From Mycobacterium fragae (lineage in GTDB: Bacteria > Actinomycetota > Actinomycetes > Mycobacteriales > Mycobacteriaceae): DNA of 64,000 bases. A program made the position numbers and the translations under genes. Each line of letters starts with the position of its first letter. Position 1 is the stretch's first letter. The stretch lies in NCBI RefSeq assembly GCF_002102185.1, contig NZ_LQOW01000025.1, positions 1 to 64,000 of the forward strand, written 5' to 3'. The notes under the pieces are model-generated. The model had not been told where the DNA came from. It ran no database searches and saw nothing but the letters and a program-made list of their open reading frames with translations. Positions 20,901 through 29,139 of the stretch are shown piece by piece.

Positions 20901-21132
20901 GGCTATCCGGGAGCGCACCGGCGAAATCCGCTTTCAGATCTACCAAAGTGGGTACCAGGCGTCCGTCGCGGCGCTTCGTAATGCCATGGGGGACAGCGAC
21001 TTCAAGGCCGCATGGGCAGAGGGGGCAGCACTATCGACCGATGAGGCGATTGCCTACGCGCAACGCGGCCTCGGTCCACGCGTGCAACTCGCGCAGGAAG
21101 CAACACGCCAGGAGAGCTCGCCGCGACCCTGA
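17980..21132 (+). CDS. Class III cyclase - STAND ATPase - TPR regulator (intact paralogue)
   Basis: 1050 residues from ATG 17980, or 1046 from ATG 17992; neither has a good ribosome-binding site. The cyclase homology domain (about 25-190) has both metal aspartates (LLADVEGSTRLW, EGDSFVLAF) and PTINRTARLRD. The STAND ATPase follows, with P-loop TGAGGAGKTRLAVEI near residue 240, Walker B LLIVLDNCEHLL and the RNBS-like RRLDGMPLAIELAAAR. TPR-like helices fill the C-terminal half. It is related to M. tuberculosis Rv0386/Rv1358/Rv2488c, but here no C-terminal LuxR helix-turn-helix is visible. DNA binding is therefore not supported, and it may signal by nucleotide or protein contact. Divergent from a frameshifted paralogue. 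Confidence 0.85.
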   Translation: MLASMSERADTPPVNWSDLGVSDLLPTGTVTLLLADVEGSTRLWETEPEQMTAALARLDHALAESVAAHHGVRPVEQGEGDSFVLAFAQASDAVECALELQRAPLAPIRLRIGVHTGQVQLRDEGNYAGPTINRTARLRDLAHGGQTVLSGATEQLVVDWLPADAWLTDLGTHPLRDLPRPERVVQLCHPDLRNEFPPLRTGKSIEVVNLPAQLTSFVGRDAQISEVRKLLADNRLVTLTGAGGAGKTRLAVEIAARFAADFRDGVRYVDLAPITHPAVVPVAVARALGLPDQPGRSTTDTLVRFIGDRQLLIVLDNCEHLLDATSSLTVELLGACAGLRLLATSREPTGVAGEVTFLVPSLSLADEAIELFADRARRVRPDFTVTDDNVAALTEICRRLDGMPLAIELAAARVRALSLNEIVSGLHDRFRLLTGGARTAVRRQQTLRASVEWSHALLTEPERILFRRLAVFMGGFDLDAAEAIAGGADVEHYQILDQLASLVDKSLVVVESTGGATRYRFLETVRQYALEKLGESGEADEVRSRHRDHYVSVAALLDDPARTEYERRLEQAEIEIDNLRAAFAWSRENGDAEQALQLVSSLQPLWLARGRIQEGLSWFNAVHPNATSDQEVISPVCVRALADKVVLDGWVGIYNMAEAEQALAVARQLDDPALLARALYAYGSASVFQAEVARPYFAEAIGLARALGDRWRLSQILARQAHMAFVAGDPVEVRATAEEGRQLADAIGDRFESRQCRWRLSAAQFMQGDLVEAIAELRDLLAAAEADHDEMLRVTILFILPHWLAYHGEAHEARRAADAAIEAAAGLGDLYMGASYTALVVVALAAGDVALAAEAADAAWSCMGGLREAAAINMTYHAQAAMARGDLTAAQRFADEAVATMTGYWLAYALAIRARVAIARGAPDEAERDAHEALAAAVRAKAYLGVPHNLECLAAVATDAGRRAEAARLFGAAEAIRERTGEIRFQIYQSGYQASVAALRNAMGDSDFKAAWAEGAALSTDEAIAYAQRGLGPRVQLAQEATRQESSPRP

Positions 21133-21184
21133 CGCCACGACGGGGTCGTCGAACCGCGCCGTCTTCGCAAATTCGGCATGTGTT

Positions 21185-21198
21185 AGCATGCATGCATG
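21185..21198 (+). promoter_or_regulatory. vapBC promoter/operator region, probably leaderless
   Basis: TAGCAT at 21185-21190 fits a TANNNT -10 and ends five bases before the vapB ATG at 21196, so the mRNA probably starts at the start codon. No Shine-Dalgarno sequence is present. The same place holds the palindrome GCATGCATGC (21187-21196), a plausible operator for VapB autorepression. Confidence 0.45.
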
Positions 21199-21435
21199 CG
21201 GACAACGGTGGAGATAACTGATGAGCAGCATCGCGCGCTGAGTGCGATCGCTCAGCGCCGCGGCGTACGGGGGTTCTCCGCGCTCGTCCAGGAGGCGCTG
21301 GACGCATATCTGACGAGTTTGACCAGCGATGAGACAGACCTCCTGTTGGGACTCGAAGGCATGCTCACCGAGTCCGAGTCACGAGAGGTGCGATCACGCA
21401 TCGATGATGCAAGGGCTAGATGGCGGGCCTCGTAA
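21196..21435 (+). CDS. vapB: VapB-family antitoxin
   Basis: 79 residues from ATG 21196. The N-terminal ribbon-helix-helix (MRTTVEITDEQHRALSAIAQRRG) binds DNA as a dimer. The acidic C-terminal half (TSDETDLLLGLEGMLTESES) would wrap the toxin. It overlaps vapC by 16 bases, the usual toxin-antitoxin layout. The numbered VapBC pair in M. tuberculosis that it matches is not determined. Confidence 0.88.
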   Translation: MRTTVEITDEQHRALSAIAQRRGVRGFSALVQEALDAYLTSLTSDETDLLLGLEGMLTESESREVRSRIDDARARWRAS

Positions 21436-21809
21436 TTGTCGACACCGACCTTTTAGTCGACTTTCTCCGCGGCAAAGGGTCCGGTGTGCGGCTGGTGCGC
21501 GAGTTAGTCGCCGGCCACCGCCTCCGGGTCACCGCGATAACCGCGTTCGAATTGCGTGTTGGCACGGATTTCTTGGGTCGTCGCGACGACATTCTTCGCC
21601 TTGTGCGTTCGCGGACTTTCCCGCTTGATCCGAGTAGTGCATTGCGCGCAGGAGATGTGGCTGCGACGCTGCGGGCGGCCGGCAAGGACATCGGCATGGC
21701 GGATTGCTTGCAGGCCGGGATCTGTTTGAACTTCGACCTGCCTTTCGCTACGCGCAACCGCAAGCACTTCGATCGGGTGGAGGGTTTGCGGTTGTTTGAC
21801 GTCGACTGA
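21420..21809 (+). CDS. vapC: VapC-family PIN-domain toxin
   Basis: 129 residues from ATG 21420, overlapping vapB. A PIN domain covers the whole protein, with the acidic active-site residues in IVDTDLLVDFL (Asp8), TAFELRVG (Glu44) and GMADCLQAG (Asp95), and the C-terminal TRNRKHFDRV segment. VapC toxins are Mg-dependent RNases that cut specific tRNA or rRNA sites; the target here is unknown. All key acidic residues are present, so it is probably active. Confidence 0.9.
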   Translation: MAGLVIVDTDLLVDFLRGKGSGVRLVRELVAGHRLRVTAITAFELRVGTDFLGRRDDILRLVRSRTFPLDPSSALRAGDVAATLRAAGKDIGMADCLQAGICLNFDLPFATRNRKHFDRVEGLRLFDVD

Positions 21810-21829
21810 CCTGTGCTGAGGTGCGCGCG

Positions 21830-22486
21830 CTACATCGGGTTGGTGCGCAGGTAGCCGTAGATGCCGGCGAAGCCGGCGTTGACCTCCTCGGGAATGGGTA
21901 CAGGTCCGCCGAGAGCCCGTGCACCCCAGACGATTTGAGCGGTGCGCTCCACCAGCGCGGTGACGTGTAGGACCTTGTCGGGTCGCGGGCCGACCGCTAC
22001 CAGGCCATGGTTGGCGATCAACGCCGCCGCCCGGCCCTCCAGCGCCTTCACCGCGTTGCTGCCGACTTCGGGTGTGCCTGACGCGGCGTACTCGGTACAG
22101 CGGATCTCGCCGCCGCAGTAGACGGCGAACTCGTCGATGCAGGCCGGAATCGACTGGTGCGCAATCGCGAACATGGTGGCCCACACCGGATGGCTGTGGA
22201 TGACGCTGCCGATGTCGTCGAATGCCGCGTAACAGGCCAGGTGCAACTTCATCTCGGTGGATGGCGACCGGCCGTCGGCCGCCTGCAGCACCCCCCCGTC
22301 ACGGTCGACCACCACCAGGTCGTCGAGCGTCATGTCGGCATAGTCGACAGACGATGGCGTGATGACCAGATTGCCGTCCTCCCGTCGCGCCGAGATGTTG
22401 CCCGCGGTTCCCTCGACAAGGCCGCGGCGCAGCATGTCCTTGGCCGCAGCCAGCACCGCGGCCTCCGGCCTCTCAACGAATCTCAT
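21830..22486 (-). CDS. fucA: Class II aldolase, L-fuculose-phosphate aldolase-like
   Basis: 218 residues from ATG 22486. The class II aldolase/adducin fold is marked by GTAGNISAR, the catalytic Glu78 in STEMKLH, and zinc histidines His97/His99 (IHSHP) and His160 (ANHGLVAVG). It is the counterpart of M. tuberculosis Rv0727c, annotated fucA. With a 2-hydroxyacid dehydrogenase (overlapping by 4 bases) and a divergent sugar kinase it forms a small sugar or sugar-acid module. The actual substrate is not shown by the sequence. Confidence 0.85.
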   Translation of the reverse strand: MRFVERPEAAVLAAAKDMLRRGLVEGTAGNISARREDGNLVITPSSVDYADMTLDDLVVVDRDGGVLQAADGRSPSTEMKLHLACYAAFDDIGSVIHSHPVWATMFAIAHQSIPACIDEFAVYCGGEIRCTEYAASGTPEVGSNAVKALEGRAAALIANHGLVAVGPRPDKVLHVTALVERTAQIVWGARALGGPVPIPEEVNAGFAGIYGYLRTNPM

Positions 22487-23454
22487 GAGGTCAACACCTC
22501 CGGGTTGACGATGTGCGCGGGCCTGCGGCCCGACAGCAGCGCTTCCAGGTCGTCGGCCACCATCTGCGCCTGCCGCGCCTCAGTGTTCCACGTGGCCCCG
22601 CCGATGTGCGGGGTGAGCACCACATTGGACATGCCCACCAGCGGATGGTCGACGGGTAGCCATTCCCCGACAAAGTGATCCAGGCCCGCGGCGGCCACCT
22701 TGCCGCTGCGCAGCGCCTCGACCAGCGCGTCGGTGTCATGCAGCTGGGCGCGCGCAGTGTTCACATACACCACACCGTCGCGCATCGCCGCGAACTGCTT
22801 GGCGTCGATCAGCCCGGCGGTCTCTTCCGTGACCGGCGCATGCAGCGAGACGACGTCGGCCTCGGCCAGCAGCTCGTCGAGGCTGTGCCGAGCGTCGTCG
22901 TTGTACGGGTCGTAGGCGATCACCCGCAAGCCCAGTCCGGCCAGCCGCCACTTCACCGCGCGGCCGACCGCGCCCAGACCGACCAACCCCGCCGTCAAAC
23001 CGGCCAGTTCCCATGCCCGGAAACGCTGGTACGGAATGGTTCCGTCGCGAAACACCTCCCCGGACCGCACGTCGGCGTCGGCGCCGAGCACATGCCGCGT
23101 ACAAGCGAAGAGCAATGCCAGCGTCATCTCGGCGACCGCATCGGCGTTGCGGCCCGGCGTGAACAGCACCGGAATACCGGCCGCGGTGGCGCCGGCGACG
23201 TCGACGTTGTTCGGATCCCCGCGGGTGGAGGCGATCGCGCGCAGGCCCAGCTCGAAGACGGGCCCGCTCACCGAATCACTTTCCACCACAACGACATCGG
23301 CGTCGGCCGCCGAAATCCGCTCGGCCAGTTGTTCGGCGGTGTAGATGCGCAACGGCGTCTGCTCGATCCACGGGTCATAAACCACGTCGGCCAGGCGCCG
23401 CAGCTTTTCGAACCCGTCCCCGCGCAGCGGGGCGGTAACCAAAGCACGCGTCAC
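22483..23454 (-). CDS. serA2: D-isomer-specific 2-hydroxyacid dehydrogenase
   Basis: 323 residues from GTG 23454; a TTG three codons earlier (23463) is an alternative. The NAD-binding motif GLVGLGAVGRAVKWRLAG, the catalytic Arg in VNTARAQL, Glu in the HFVGEW region and His in LTPHIGG are all placed as in the D-2-hydroxyacid dehydrogenase family. It corresponds to Rv0728c (serA2). It is unlikely to be the main phosphoglycerate dehydrogenase, since it lacks ACT/ASB domains. It overlaps fucA by four bases and is divergent from xylB. Confidence 0.85.
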   Translation of the reverse strand: MTRALVTAPLRGDGFEKLRRLADVVYDPWIEQTPLRIYTAEQLAERISAADADVVVVESDSVSGPVFELGLRAIASTRGDPNNVDVAGATAAGIPVLFTPGRNADAVAEMTLALLFACTRHVLGADADVRSGEVFRDGTIPYQRFRAWELAGLTAGLVGLGAVGRAVKWRLAGLGLRVIAYDPYNDDARHSLDELLAEADVVSLHAPVTEETAGLIDAKQFAAMRDGVVYVNTARAQLHDTDALVEALRSGKVAAAGLDHFVGEWLPVDHPLVGMSNVVLTPHIGGATWNTEARQAQMVADDLEALLSGRRPAHIVNPEVLTS

Positions 23455-23484
23455 GACTGCCAATGCTGGCGTACGGTGACGCCC

Positions 23485-24834
23485 GTGTCACGCACAGACG
23501 TCACAATCGGCATCGACATCGGCACCACTGCCGTCAAGGCGGTGGCCGCCGACGCGAATGGTCGGGTGACCGCGCGGGCCCGCATTCCGCACGAGCTACG
23601 CGTTCCGGCCCCGGACCGGCTGGAGCACAACGCCGATGAGGCGTGGCGGCGGGGGCCGTTGACGGCGCTGCAGCAGCTGGCCCAAAGCAAAGCCAGCGCG
23701 GTGGCCGTGTCCGCGATGGTGCCGTCGCTGACCGCCGTCGATGGCGACGGCCGTCCGATCACGCCGGGGTTGCTCTACGGCGACAGTCGAGGCCGGGTTC
23801 CCAGCGCCGGCAGCGACCAACCCTTTCCCACGGGCGAGGCCGCCGAGTTCCTGCGCTGGACGGCCGCCGAGGCGCCCGATGCGGCCGGATACTGGCCGGC
23901 GCCCGCGGTGGCCAACTATGCCCTGGCCGGCGAGGCGATCGTCGACTTTCCCACCGCCTACACCGCCCATCCGCTGTTCGACGGCACCGGCTGGAAGGTC
24001 GACGCATGCGCCGAGTGCGGCGTGACGGTCGACCGGATGCCCCGGGTCGAGGCGCCGGGCGCGGCCGCCGGACGGGTCCGCGAAACCGGCGCGATCCTGG
24101 CCGCCGGTGCGATCGACGCCCTGTGCGAGCAGATGGTGGCCGGCGCCGACGACGACGGCGACGTGCTGGTGCTCTGCGGCACGACGCTGATCGTCTGGGC
24201 GACCATCCCCGAGCCGCGGCAGGTGCCCGGCCTGTGGACCATCCCGCACATGACCGGAAAGAGCCAGATCGGCGGGGCAAGCAACGCCGGCGGCCTTTTC
24301 CTGGGCTGGGTCGACCGGCTGCTGCAGCCGGGCGACCCGGCGGCAGCGGATCCGCGTCGGGTGCCGGTGTGGTCGCCGTACCTGCGCGGCGAACGCACAC
24401 CGTTTCACGATCCCGACCGTCGCGGAATGCTCGACGCGCTGGACCTCACCCAGGATGCGGCGTCACTGCGGCGGGCCGCCTACGAGGCGTCGGGCTTCGT
24501 CGTCCGCCGGCTCATCGAGCTGAGCGGCGCACCGGTGTCGCGCGTGGTTGCCGCTGGCGGCGGCACCCGGGTCCAGCCATGGATACAGGCCATCGCCGAC
24601 GCTATCGGTCGGCCGGTGGAAGTGTCGGCCGTGTCAGAGGGCGCGGCGCTGGGCGCGGCCTATCTCGCCCGGATGGCGGTCGGGCTCGAGTCGTCGCTGA
24701 CCGACGCTGCCCGCTGGGCTTCCGTTGCGCGCATCGTCGAACCCGATCCCATCTGGAAGAGCGCGACAGCCGACCGATACCAGCGCTTCCTGGAACTCGC
24801 CGAGCTTCCGTCCAGGGCTACCGGACCGCAGTGA
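23485..24834 (+). CDS. xylB: FGGY-family carbohydrate kinase, xylulokinase-like
   Basis: 449 residues from GTG 23485 (SRTDVTIGIDIGTTAVKAV), the start that matches the M. tuberculosis protein Rv0729; GTG 23476 is an alternative. FGGY kinase features: N-terminal ATPase-fold GIDIGTTAVKA, RSxxW-like LYGDSRGR region, and C-terminal AAGGGTRVQPWIQAIAD. At about 450 residues it is shorter than typical XylB (about 485). Its 3' end overlaps the convergent methyltransferase by 17 bases. Together with fucA and serA2 it suggests pentose or deoxy-sugar metabolism. Confidence 0.82.
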   Translation: MSRTDVTIGIDIGTTAVKAVAADANGRVTARARIPHELRVPAPDRLEHNADEAWRRGPLTALQQLAQSKASAVAVSAMVPSLTAVDGDGRPITPGLLYGDSRGRVPSAGSDQPFPTGEAAEFLRWTAAEAPDAAGYWPAPAVANYALAGEAIVDFPTAYTAHPLFDGTGWKVDACAECGVTVDRMPRVEAPGAAAGRVRETGAILAAGAIDALCEQMVAGADDDGDVLVLCGTTLIVWATIPEPRQVPGLWTIPHMTGKSQIGGASNAGGLFLGWVDRLLQPGDPAAADPRRVPVWSPYLRGERTPFHDPDRRGMLDALDLTQDAASLRRAAYEASGFVVRRLIELSGAPVSRVVAAGGGTRVQPWIQAIADAIGRPVEVSAVSEGAALGAAYLARMAVGLESSLTDAARWASVARIVEPDPIWKSATADRYQRFLELAELPSRATGPQ

Positions 24835-25723
24835 CGGAGACGATGTTGCGGAACGCGGCGACCGCGTCGTCCTCGGGGAACGTGCGACCGTAGTCACCGA
24901 ACAACTCCCGCCGCGTCCTGGTGGTCACCTGCCAGCCGCGATCGCTCAGATAGTCCACGACATTGCTGCGCTCGCCCTCGTAGAACAGCCCCGACAAGTC
25001 GACGTCGCAGCCGAGGTTGGCCCACCGATCGTTGAGCAACTGGGCGCGTTCGGCCATCGTGGGCCCGTCCGCGGGATGGTACTCGGTGGCCAGTCGGCTG
25101 CCGGGCGCGCTGAGCGCGGTGATGTGGTCGAATAGCCGATCCTGCGCTTCTGGCGGCAGGTACATCAACAACCCTTCGGCGCTCCAGGCCGCGGGCTTGG
25201 TGTCGTCAAACCCGCTGCTGCGCAACACTGTTGGCCAGTCTTCGCGCAAATCGATGCTGACCGTGCGGCGCTCGGCCGTCGGTTGCGCGCCCAGCCGCGC
25301 CATGGTGGCCGTCTTGAATTCGACGACCCTGGGCTGGTCGACCTCATAGACGACGCTGCCGGGCGGCCACTTCAGGCGGTAGGCCCGGGCATCCAGGCCG
25401 GCCGCCAGAATCACCGCCTGGCCGATGCCCGCCGCTGACGCGTCGGCGAAGAAGTCGTCGAAAAACCGCGTGCGCACCGCCAGCGAGTCGGTTTCCCGTT
25501 GCAGTTCCGGTGTCCGGCCGTTTTCCGCCGTTGGGCGGATCTCTCCGTCGACCACGCGGGTGAAAAAGTCGATTCCCACCGCCCGCACCAGATCCGCGGC
25601 GAACGGGTCGTTGATGAGCGGGTCGGCGTCCTCGGTGGCCAGCGCCCGCGCCGCGGCGACCATCGTCGCCGTCGCGCCCACACTGGATGCCAGATCCCAG
25701 GTGTCGCGTTCCGAACGCGTCAT
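24818..25723 (-). CDS. Class I SAM-dependent methyltransferase, TIGR00027-type (paralogue 4)
   Basis: 301 residues from ATG 25723. N-terminus [24 protein letters not shown] motif ILAAGLDARAYRLKWP, VYEVDQPRVVEFK and [17 protein letters not shown] place it with the three paralogues at 9.1-11.9 kb. It is equivalent to Rv0731c next to secY in M. tuberculosis. It is monocistronic and carries the same upstream 15-bp element as the three-gene operon, so the two loci may be co-regulated. Confidence 0.9.
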   Translation of the reverse strand: MTRSERDTWDLASSVGATATMVAAARALATEDADPLINDPFAADLVRAVGIDFFTRVVDGEIRPTAENGRTPELQRETDSLAVRTRFFDDFFADASAAGIGQAVILAAGLDARAYRLKWPPGSVVYEVDQPRVVEFKTATMARLGAQPTAERRTVSIDLREDWPTVLRSSGFDDTKPAAWSAEGLLMYLPPEAQDRLFDHITALSAPGSRLATEYHPADGPTMAERAQLLNDRWANLGCDVDLSGLFYEGERSNVVDYLSDRGWQVTTRTRRELFGDYGRTFPEDDAVAAFRNIVSVTAVR

Positions 25724-25758
25724 GGCTTCAGCTCCGCATGCGTCATCTGCAACCCCTT

Positions 25759-25778
25759 TTGATATTTAGGCAAGGTAA
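25759..25778 (-). promoter_or_regulatory. Promoter/operator element before methyltransferase paralogue 4
   Basis: Minus-strand sequence TACCTT followed directly by TTGCCTAAATATCAA, ending 36 bases from the ATG. It aligns base for base with the element at 11927-11946 (13 of 15 positions in the TTGnCTAAnTATCAA part, and a TANNNT hexamer in the same place). Confidence 0.45.
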
Positions 25779-25825
25779 CTGTACGCCTGCGTTTGGGTGG
25801 CCCGCTGCCTGCGCTGTTACTCTCG

Positions 25826-25831
25826 TAGACT
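25826..25831 (+). promoter_or_regulatory. Possible -10 element for secY-adk-map
   Basis: TAGACT, identical to the -10 proposed for rplN, lies 92 bases before the secY GTG. No clear -35 is seen 17 bp upstream. Because the operon is detached from the rplO end of the spc operon, it needs its own promoter somewhere in 25774-25915. Confidence 0.35.
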
Positions 25832-25922
25832 GTTCGACGCGCGACTCCGCACATCCTGGCCTGCGGGTGCTCGGCGCGTAATACAGGATCACCCGACGCG
25901 CCTGGCTGCGCAGGAGGAAAGA

Positions 25923-27248
25923 GTGCTTTCGGCTTTCATCTCATCGCTGCGGACAGTCGACCTGAGACGGAAGATCCTGTTCACGCTGGGCATCGTCATC
26001 CTCTACCGGGTCGGCGCGTCCATCCCGTCGCCCGGCGTCAACTACCCGAATGTGCAGAAGTGCATCGCGCAGGTCAGCGGCGGGGAAGCGGCCCAGATCT
26101 ACTCGCTAATCAACCTGTTCTCCGGTGGGGCGCTGCTGCAGCTGACGGTGTTCGCGGTCGGGGTGATGCCCTACATCACCGCGAGCATCATCGTGCAGCT
26201 GCTCACCGTGGTCATCCCGCGATTTGAGGAGCTGCGCAAGGAAGGCCAGTCCGGCCAGGCCAAGATGACGCAGTACACCCGCTATCTGGCGATCGCGCTG
26301 GCCATCCTGCAGGCCACCAGCATCGTCGCGCTGGCGGCCAACGGCGGGCTGCTGCAGGGCTGCAGCCTGGACATCATCGCCGACCAGAGCATCTTCACCC
26401 TGGTCGTCATCGTCTTGGTGATGACCGCCGGTGCCGGGCTGGTGATGTGGATGGGTGAGGTGATCACCGAGCGGGGTATCGGCAACGGCATGTCGCTGCT
26501 GATCTTCGTGGGCATCGCCGCCCGGATCCCGGCGGAAGGCAAATCGATCCTGGACAGCCGCGGCGGCCCGATTTTCGCTGCCGTCTTGGTGGCCGCACTG
26601 GTCATCATCGTCGGCGTGGTGTTCGTCGAGCAGGGCCAACGTCGTATCCCGGTGCAGTACGCCAAGCGCATGGTGGGCCGGCGCATGTACGGCGGCACCT
26701 CGACGTATCTGCCGCTGAAGGTCAACCAGGCCGGTGTCATCCCGGTCATCTTCGCGTCGTCGCTGATCTACATTCCGCATCTGATCACCCAGCTGATCCG
26801 CAGCGGCACAGGCGGTTCGGGCAACAGTTGGTGGGACAAGTTCGTCGGCAACTATCTTTCGAACCCGGCCGACCCGGTGTATATCGGCATTTACTTCGGG
26901 CTGATCATCTTCTTCACGTACTTCTACGTCTCGATCACGTTCAATCCCGACGAGCGCGCCGACGAGATGAAGAAGTTCGGCGGATTCATTCCCGGCATTC
27001 GACCGGGCGGGCCGACCGCTGACTACCTGCGCTTTGTGCTGAGCCGCATCACCTTGCCCGGCTCGATCTACCTGGGCATCATCTCGGTGCTGCCCAACCT
27101 GTTCCTACAGATCGGCAACACCGGGCAGGTGCAGAACCTGCCGTTCGGCGGCACTGCGGTGCTGATCATGATCGGGGTGGGTTTGGATACGGTCAAACAG
27201 ATCGAGAGCCAGCTCATGCAGCGCAACTACGAAGGGTTCCTGAAGTGA
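25923..27248 (+). CDS. secY: Preprotein translocase subunit SecY
   Basis: 441 residues from GTG 25923 with an excellent AGGAGGA ribosome-binding site seven bases upstream. Ten transmembrane segments can be traced. SecY signatures are present: [15 protein letters not shown] in TM2, and the cytoplasmic loops that contact SecA/ribosome with [11 protein letters not shown]. It forms the SecYEG channel in the inner membrane. In the standard order it follows rplO; here 20.8 kb separates them. Its TGA overlaps the GTG of adk. Confidence 0.97.
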   Translation: MLSAFISSLRTVDLRRKILFTLGIVILYRVGASIPSPGVNYPNVQKCIAQVSGGEAAQIYSLINLFSGGALLQLTVFAVGVMPYITASIIVQLLTVVIPRFEELRKEGQSGQAKMTQYTRYLAIALAILQATSIVALAANGGLLQGCSLDIIADQSIFTLVVIVLVMTAGAGLVMWMGEVITERGIGNGMSLLIFVGIAARIPAEGKSILDSRGGPIFAAVLVAALVIIVGVVFVEQGQRRIPVQYAKRMVGRRMYGGTSTYLPLKVNQAGVIPVIFASSLIYIPHLITQLIRSGTGGSGNSWWDKFVGNYLSNPADPVYIGIYFGLIIFFTYFYVSITFNPDERADEMKKFGGFIPGIRPGGPTADYLRFVLSRITLPGSIYLGIISVLPNLFLQIGNTGQVQNLPFGGTAVLIMIGVGLDTVKQIESQLMQRNYEGFLK

Positions 27249-27790
27249 GAGTCGTTTTGCTTGGGCCGCCCGGCGCGGGCAAAGGCACCCAGGCGGTCAA
27301 GCTGGCCGAGAAGCTCGAGATCCCGCAGATCTCCACCGGGGAGCTTTTCCGCCGCAACATCGACGCCGGCACCACACTCGGCCTGGAGGCCCAGCGCTAC
27401 CTCGACGCCGGCGATCTGGTGCCGTCCGATCTGACCAACGCGCTCGTTGACGAGCGCCTCGACGAACCGGACGCGGCAGCAGGCTTCATCCTGGACGGCT
27501 ATCCGCGCTCGCTGGAGCAGGCCAAAGCGCTGCACGACATGCTCGCTCGGCGAGGAACCGATATCGATAACGTGCTCGAGTTTCGGGTGCCGGAGGACGA
27601 GCTGTTCCTGCGCCTCAAGGGGCGGGGCCGCGACGACGACAACGACGAGGTCATTCGCAACCGGATGAAGATCTACCGCGATCAAACCGCGCCGCTGCTG
27701 GAGTACTACCAAGGCGAACTGAAAACCGTCGACGCCGTCGGCACCGTCGACGAAGTGTTCGCCCGCGCGCTTCGGGCCCTGGGAAAGTAA
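27245..27790 (+). CDS. adk: Adenylate kinase
   Basis: 181 residues from GTG 27245, overlapping secY by four bases (GTGA). P-loop [10 protein letters not shown] at 7-16, AMP-binding [25 protein letters not shown] and the short LID form ([10 protein letters not shown], then VIRNRMKIY) as in M. tuberculosis Adk. It converts ATP + AMP to 2 ADP. It is two bases before map. Confidence 0.97.
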   Translation: MRVVLLGPPGAGKGTQAVKLAEKLEIPQISTGELFRRNIDAGTTLGLEAQRYLDAGDLVPSDLTNALVDERLDEPDAAAGFILDGYPRSLEQAKALHDMLARRGTDIDNVLEFRVPEDELFLRLKGRGRDDDNDEVIRNRMKIYRDQTAPLLEYYQGELKTVDAVGTVDEVFARALRALGK

Positions 27791-27792
27791 CC

Positions 27793-28593
27793 ATGATCGC
27801 GCTGGCTGGGCTGCGCAGCCGCAAGGTCGTGCCGCAGCGCAGCGCCGATGAACTCGACGCGATGGCCGCCGCCGGGGCCGTGGTCGCCGCCGCGCTGGCG
27901 GCGGTGCGGGCGACCGCAGTCCCCGGCGCCTCCACGCAAACCCTCGACGAGATCGCGGAGTCGGTGATCCGCGACGCCGCTGCGACGCCGTCGTTTTTGG
28001 GTTATCACGGCTACCCGGCGTCGATCTGCGCATCGGTCAACGAGCATGTGGTGCACGGCATCCCGTCCGCCAACGAGATCCTGGCAGCCGGCGACCTGGT
28101 GTCGATCGACTGCGGCGCCATCCTGGACGGCTGGCATGGCGATGCGGCGATCACCTTCGGCGTCGGGCCGCTCATTCCCGCCGACGAAGCGCTGTCGCAG
28201 GCTACCAAGCAGTCACTGGAAGCCGGCATCGCCGCGATGACTCCCGGCAATCGGTTGACCGACGTCTCGCACGCCATCGAAACCGCGACCCACGCTGCCG
28301 AGGGCCGCTATGGTCGCGCGTTCGGCATCGTCGAGGGCTATGGCGGCCACGGAATCGGCCGACACATGCACATGGATCCGTTCTTGCCCAACGAGGGTGC
28401 TCCGGGCCGAGGCCCGCTGCTGGCGCCGGGATCGGTGCTGGCCATCGAGCCCATGCTGACGCTTGGGACCGGCAAAACCGTGGTGCTCAGCGACCATTGG
28501 ACCGTCACTACCGCCGACGGTTCACGTGCTGCACACTGGGAGCACACGGTCGCGGTTACCGAAGACGGGCCCCGTATCTTGACCCTCGGATAG
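27793..28593 (+). CDS. mapA: Methionine aminopeptidase, type I
   Basis: 266 residues from ATG 27793. All five metal ligands of the pita-bread fold are visible: Asp in SIDCGAI, Asp in WHGDAAI, His in GGHGIGR, Glu in AIEPML and Glu in WEHTVAV. The substrate-facing [18 protein letters not shown] block is intact. It matches Rv0734 (mapA), the short class without an N-terminal SH3-binding extension. It is the last gene of the secY operon. The usual next genes infA-rpmJ lie 28.8 kb away. Confidence 0.96.
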   Translation: MIALAGLRSRKVVPQRSADELDAMAAAGAVVAAALAAVRATAVPGASTQTLDEIAESVIRDAAATPSFLGYHGYPASICASVNEHVVHGIPSANEILAAGDLVSIDCGAILDGWHGDAAITFGVGPLIPADEALSQATKQSLEAGIAAMTPGNRLTDVSHAIETATHAAEGRYGRAFGIVEGYGGHGIGRHMHMDPFLPNEGAPGRGPLLAPGSVLAIEPMLTLGTGKTVVLSDHWTVTTADGSRAAHWEHTVAVTEDGPRILTLG

Positions 28594-28613
28594 CCGAGGC
28601 GGCGTGTCGGTCG

Positions 28614-28641
28614 TGAACCGATCCGGCGCGCCAACCGTGTC
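28614..28641 (+). promoter_or_regulatory. SigL-type promoter of the sigL-paralogue/fusion pair
   Basis: TGAACC (28614-28619), 16-bp spacer, CGTGTC (28636-28641). This matches the SigL consensus I recall for M. tuberculosis (TGAACC-N16/17-CGTgtc). Transcription would start near 28648, giving a leader of about 10 nt with a GAGAGG ribosome-binding sequence. Two further copies with the same spacing lie at 34755-34782 and 34822-34849. Confidence 0.75.
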
Positions 28642-28659
28642 ATCACCGAGAGGCTGGTG

Positions 28660-29139
28660 ATGGACAAACCGGACGCCGGCGCCGATGGCAATGCACTGCA
28701 GCGGCTGTGGGATCAGCATGCCGCTGCTTTGTGGCGCTTTACGTGGCGCCTGACCGGAGACCAGACGCGGGCCGCGGACGTGGTCCAGGAGACCTTGCTG
28801 CGGGCATGGCAACAGCCGCCGGTCGTCAGCAACGGCCAGTCCGACCGTGCCCGGCTGCTGCGCATCGCCAGGGATCTGATCGCCGACGGCTGGGGTCCGC
28901 CGGAGTCGACGCAACCGGGTGCGCTGAACGGGGCGCTGAACCGGGCGTTGGTCGGTGACGCGCTGGGGCAGCTGTCCGCCGAATACCGGGCGGTGGTCGG
29001 ACGCTCGTACTACCAGGGCTGGACGACCGCGCAGATTGCCGCCGATCTCGGGATTGCGGAAGGGCTGGTGAAGTCGCAATTGCATTACGCGCTGCGAGCG
29101 CTGCGCCAGGCCCTGCAGGAGATGGGAGTCGCACAATGA
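28660..29139 (+). CDS. ECF sigma factor, SigL paralogue with divergent region 2.4
   Basis: 159 residues from ATG 28660 (GTG 28657 also possible). Region 2 (LWDQHAAALWRFTWRLTGD, then VVQETLLRAWQQP) and region 4 (TTAQIAADLGIAEGLVKSQLHYALRALR) clearly align with the adjacent SigL. The helix-turn-helix of region 4 is nearly identical, which predicts recognition of the same TGAACC -35. The segment matching SigL's basic ARNMIIDERRSARFRN is ARDLIADGWGPPE, so the -10-reading surface and the following linker are altered and shortened. It overlaps the next gene by ATGA, as sigma/anti-sigma pairs do. Confidence 0.88.
   Translation: MDKPDAGADGNALQRLWDQHAAALWRFTWRLTGDQTRAADVVQETLLRAWQQPPVVSNGQSDRARLLRIARDLIADGWGPPESTQPGALNGALNRALVGDALGQLSAEYRAVVGRSYYQGWTTAQIAADLGIAEGLVKSQLHYALRALRQALQEMGVAQ

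Noticed and set aside
22675..23484. Plus-strand N-terminal extension of xylB by 270 codons
   Set aside because: It is antisense to serA2 and its conserved NAD site. FGGY homology begins only at 23485.
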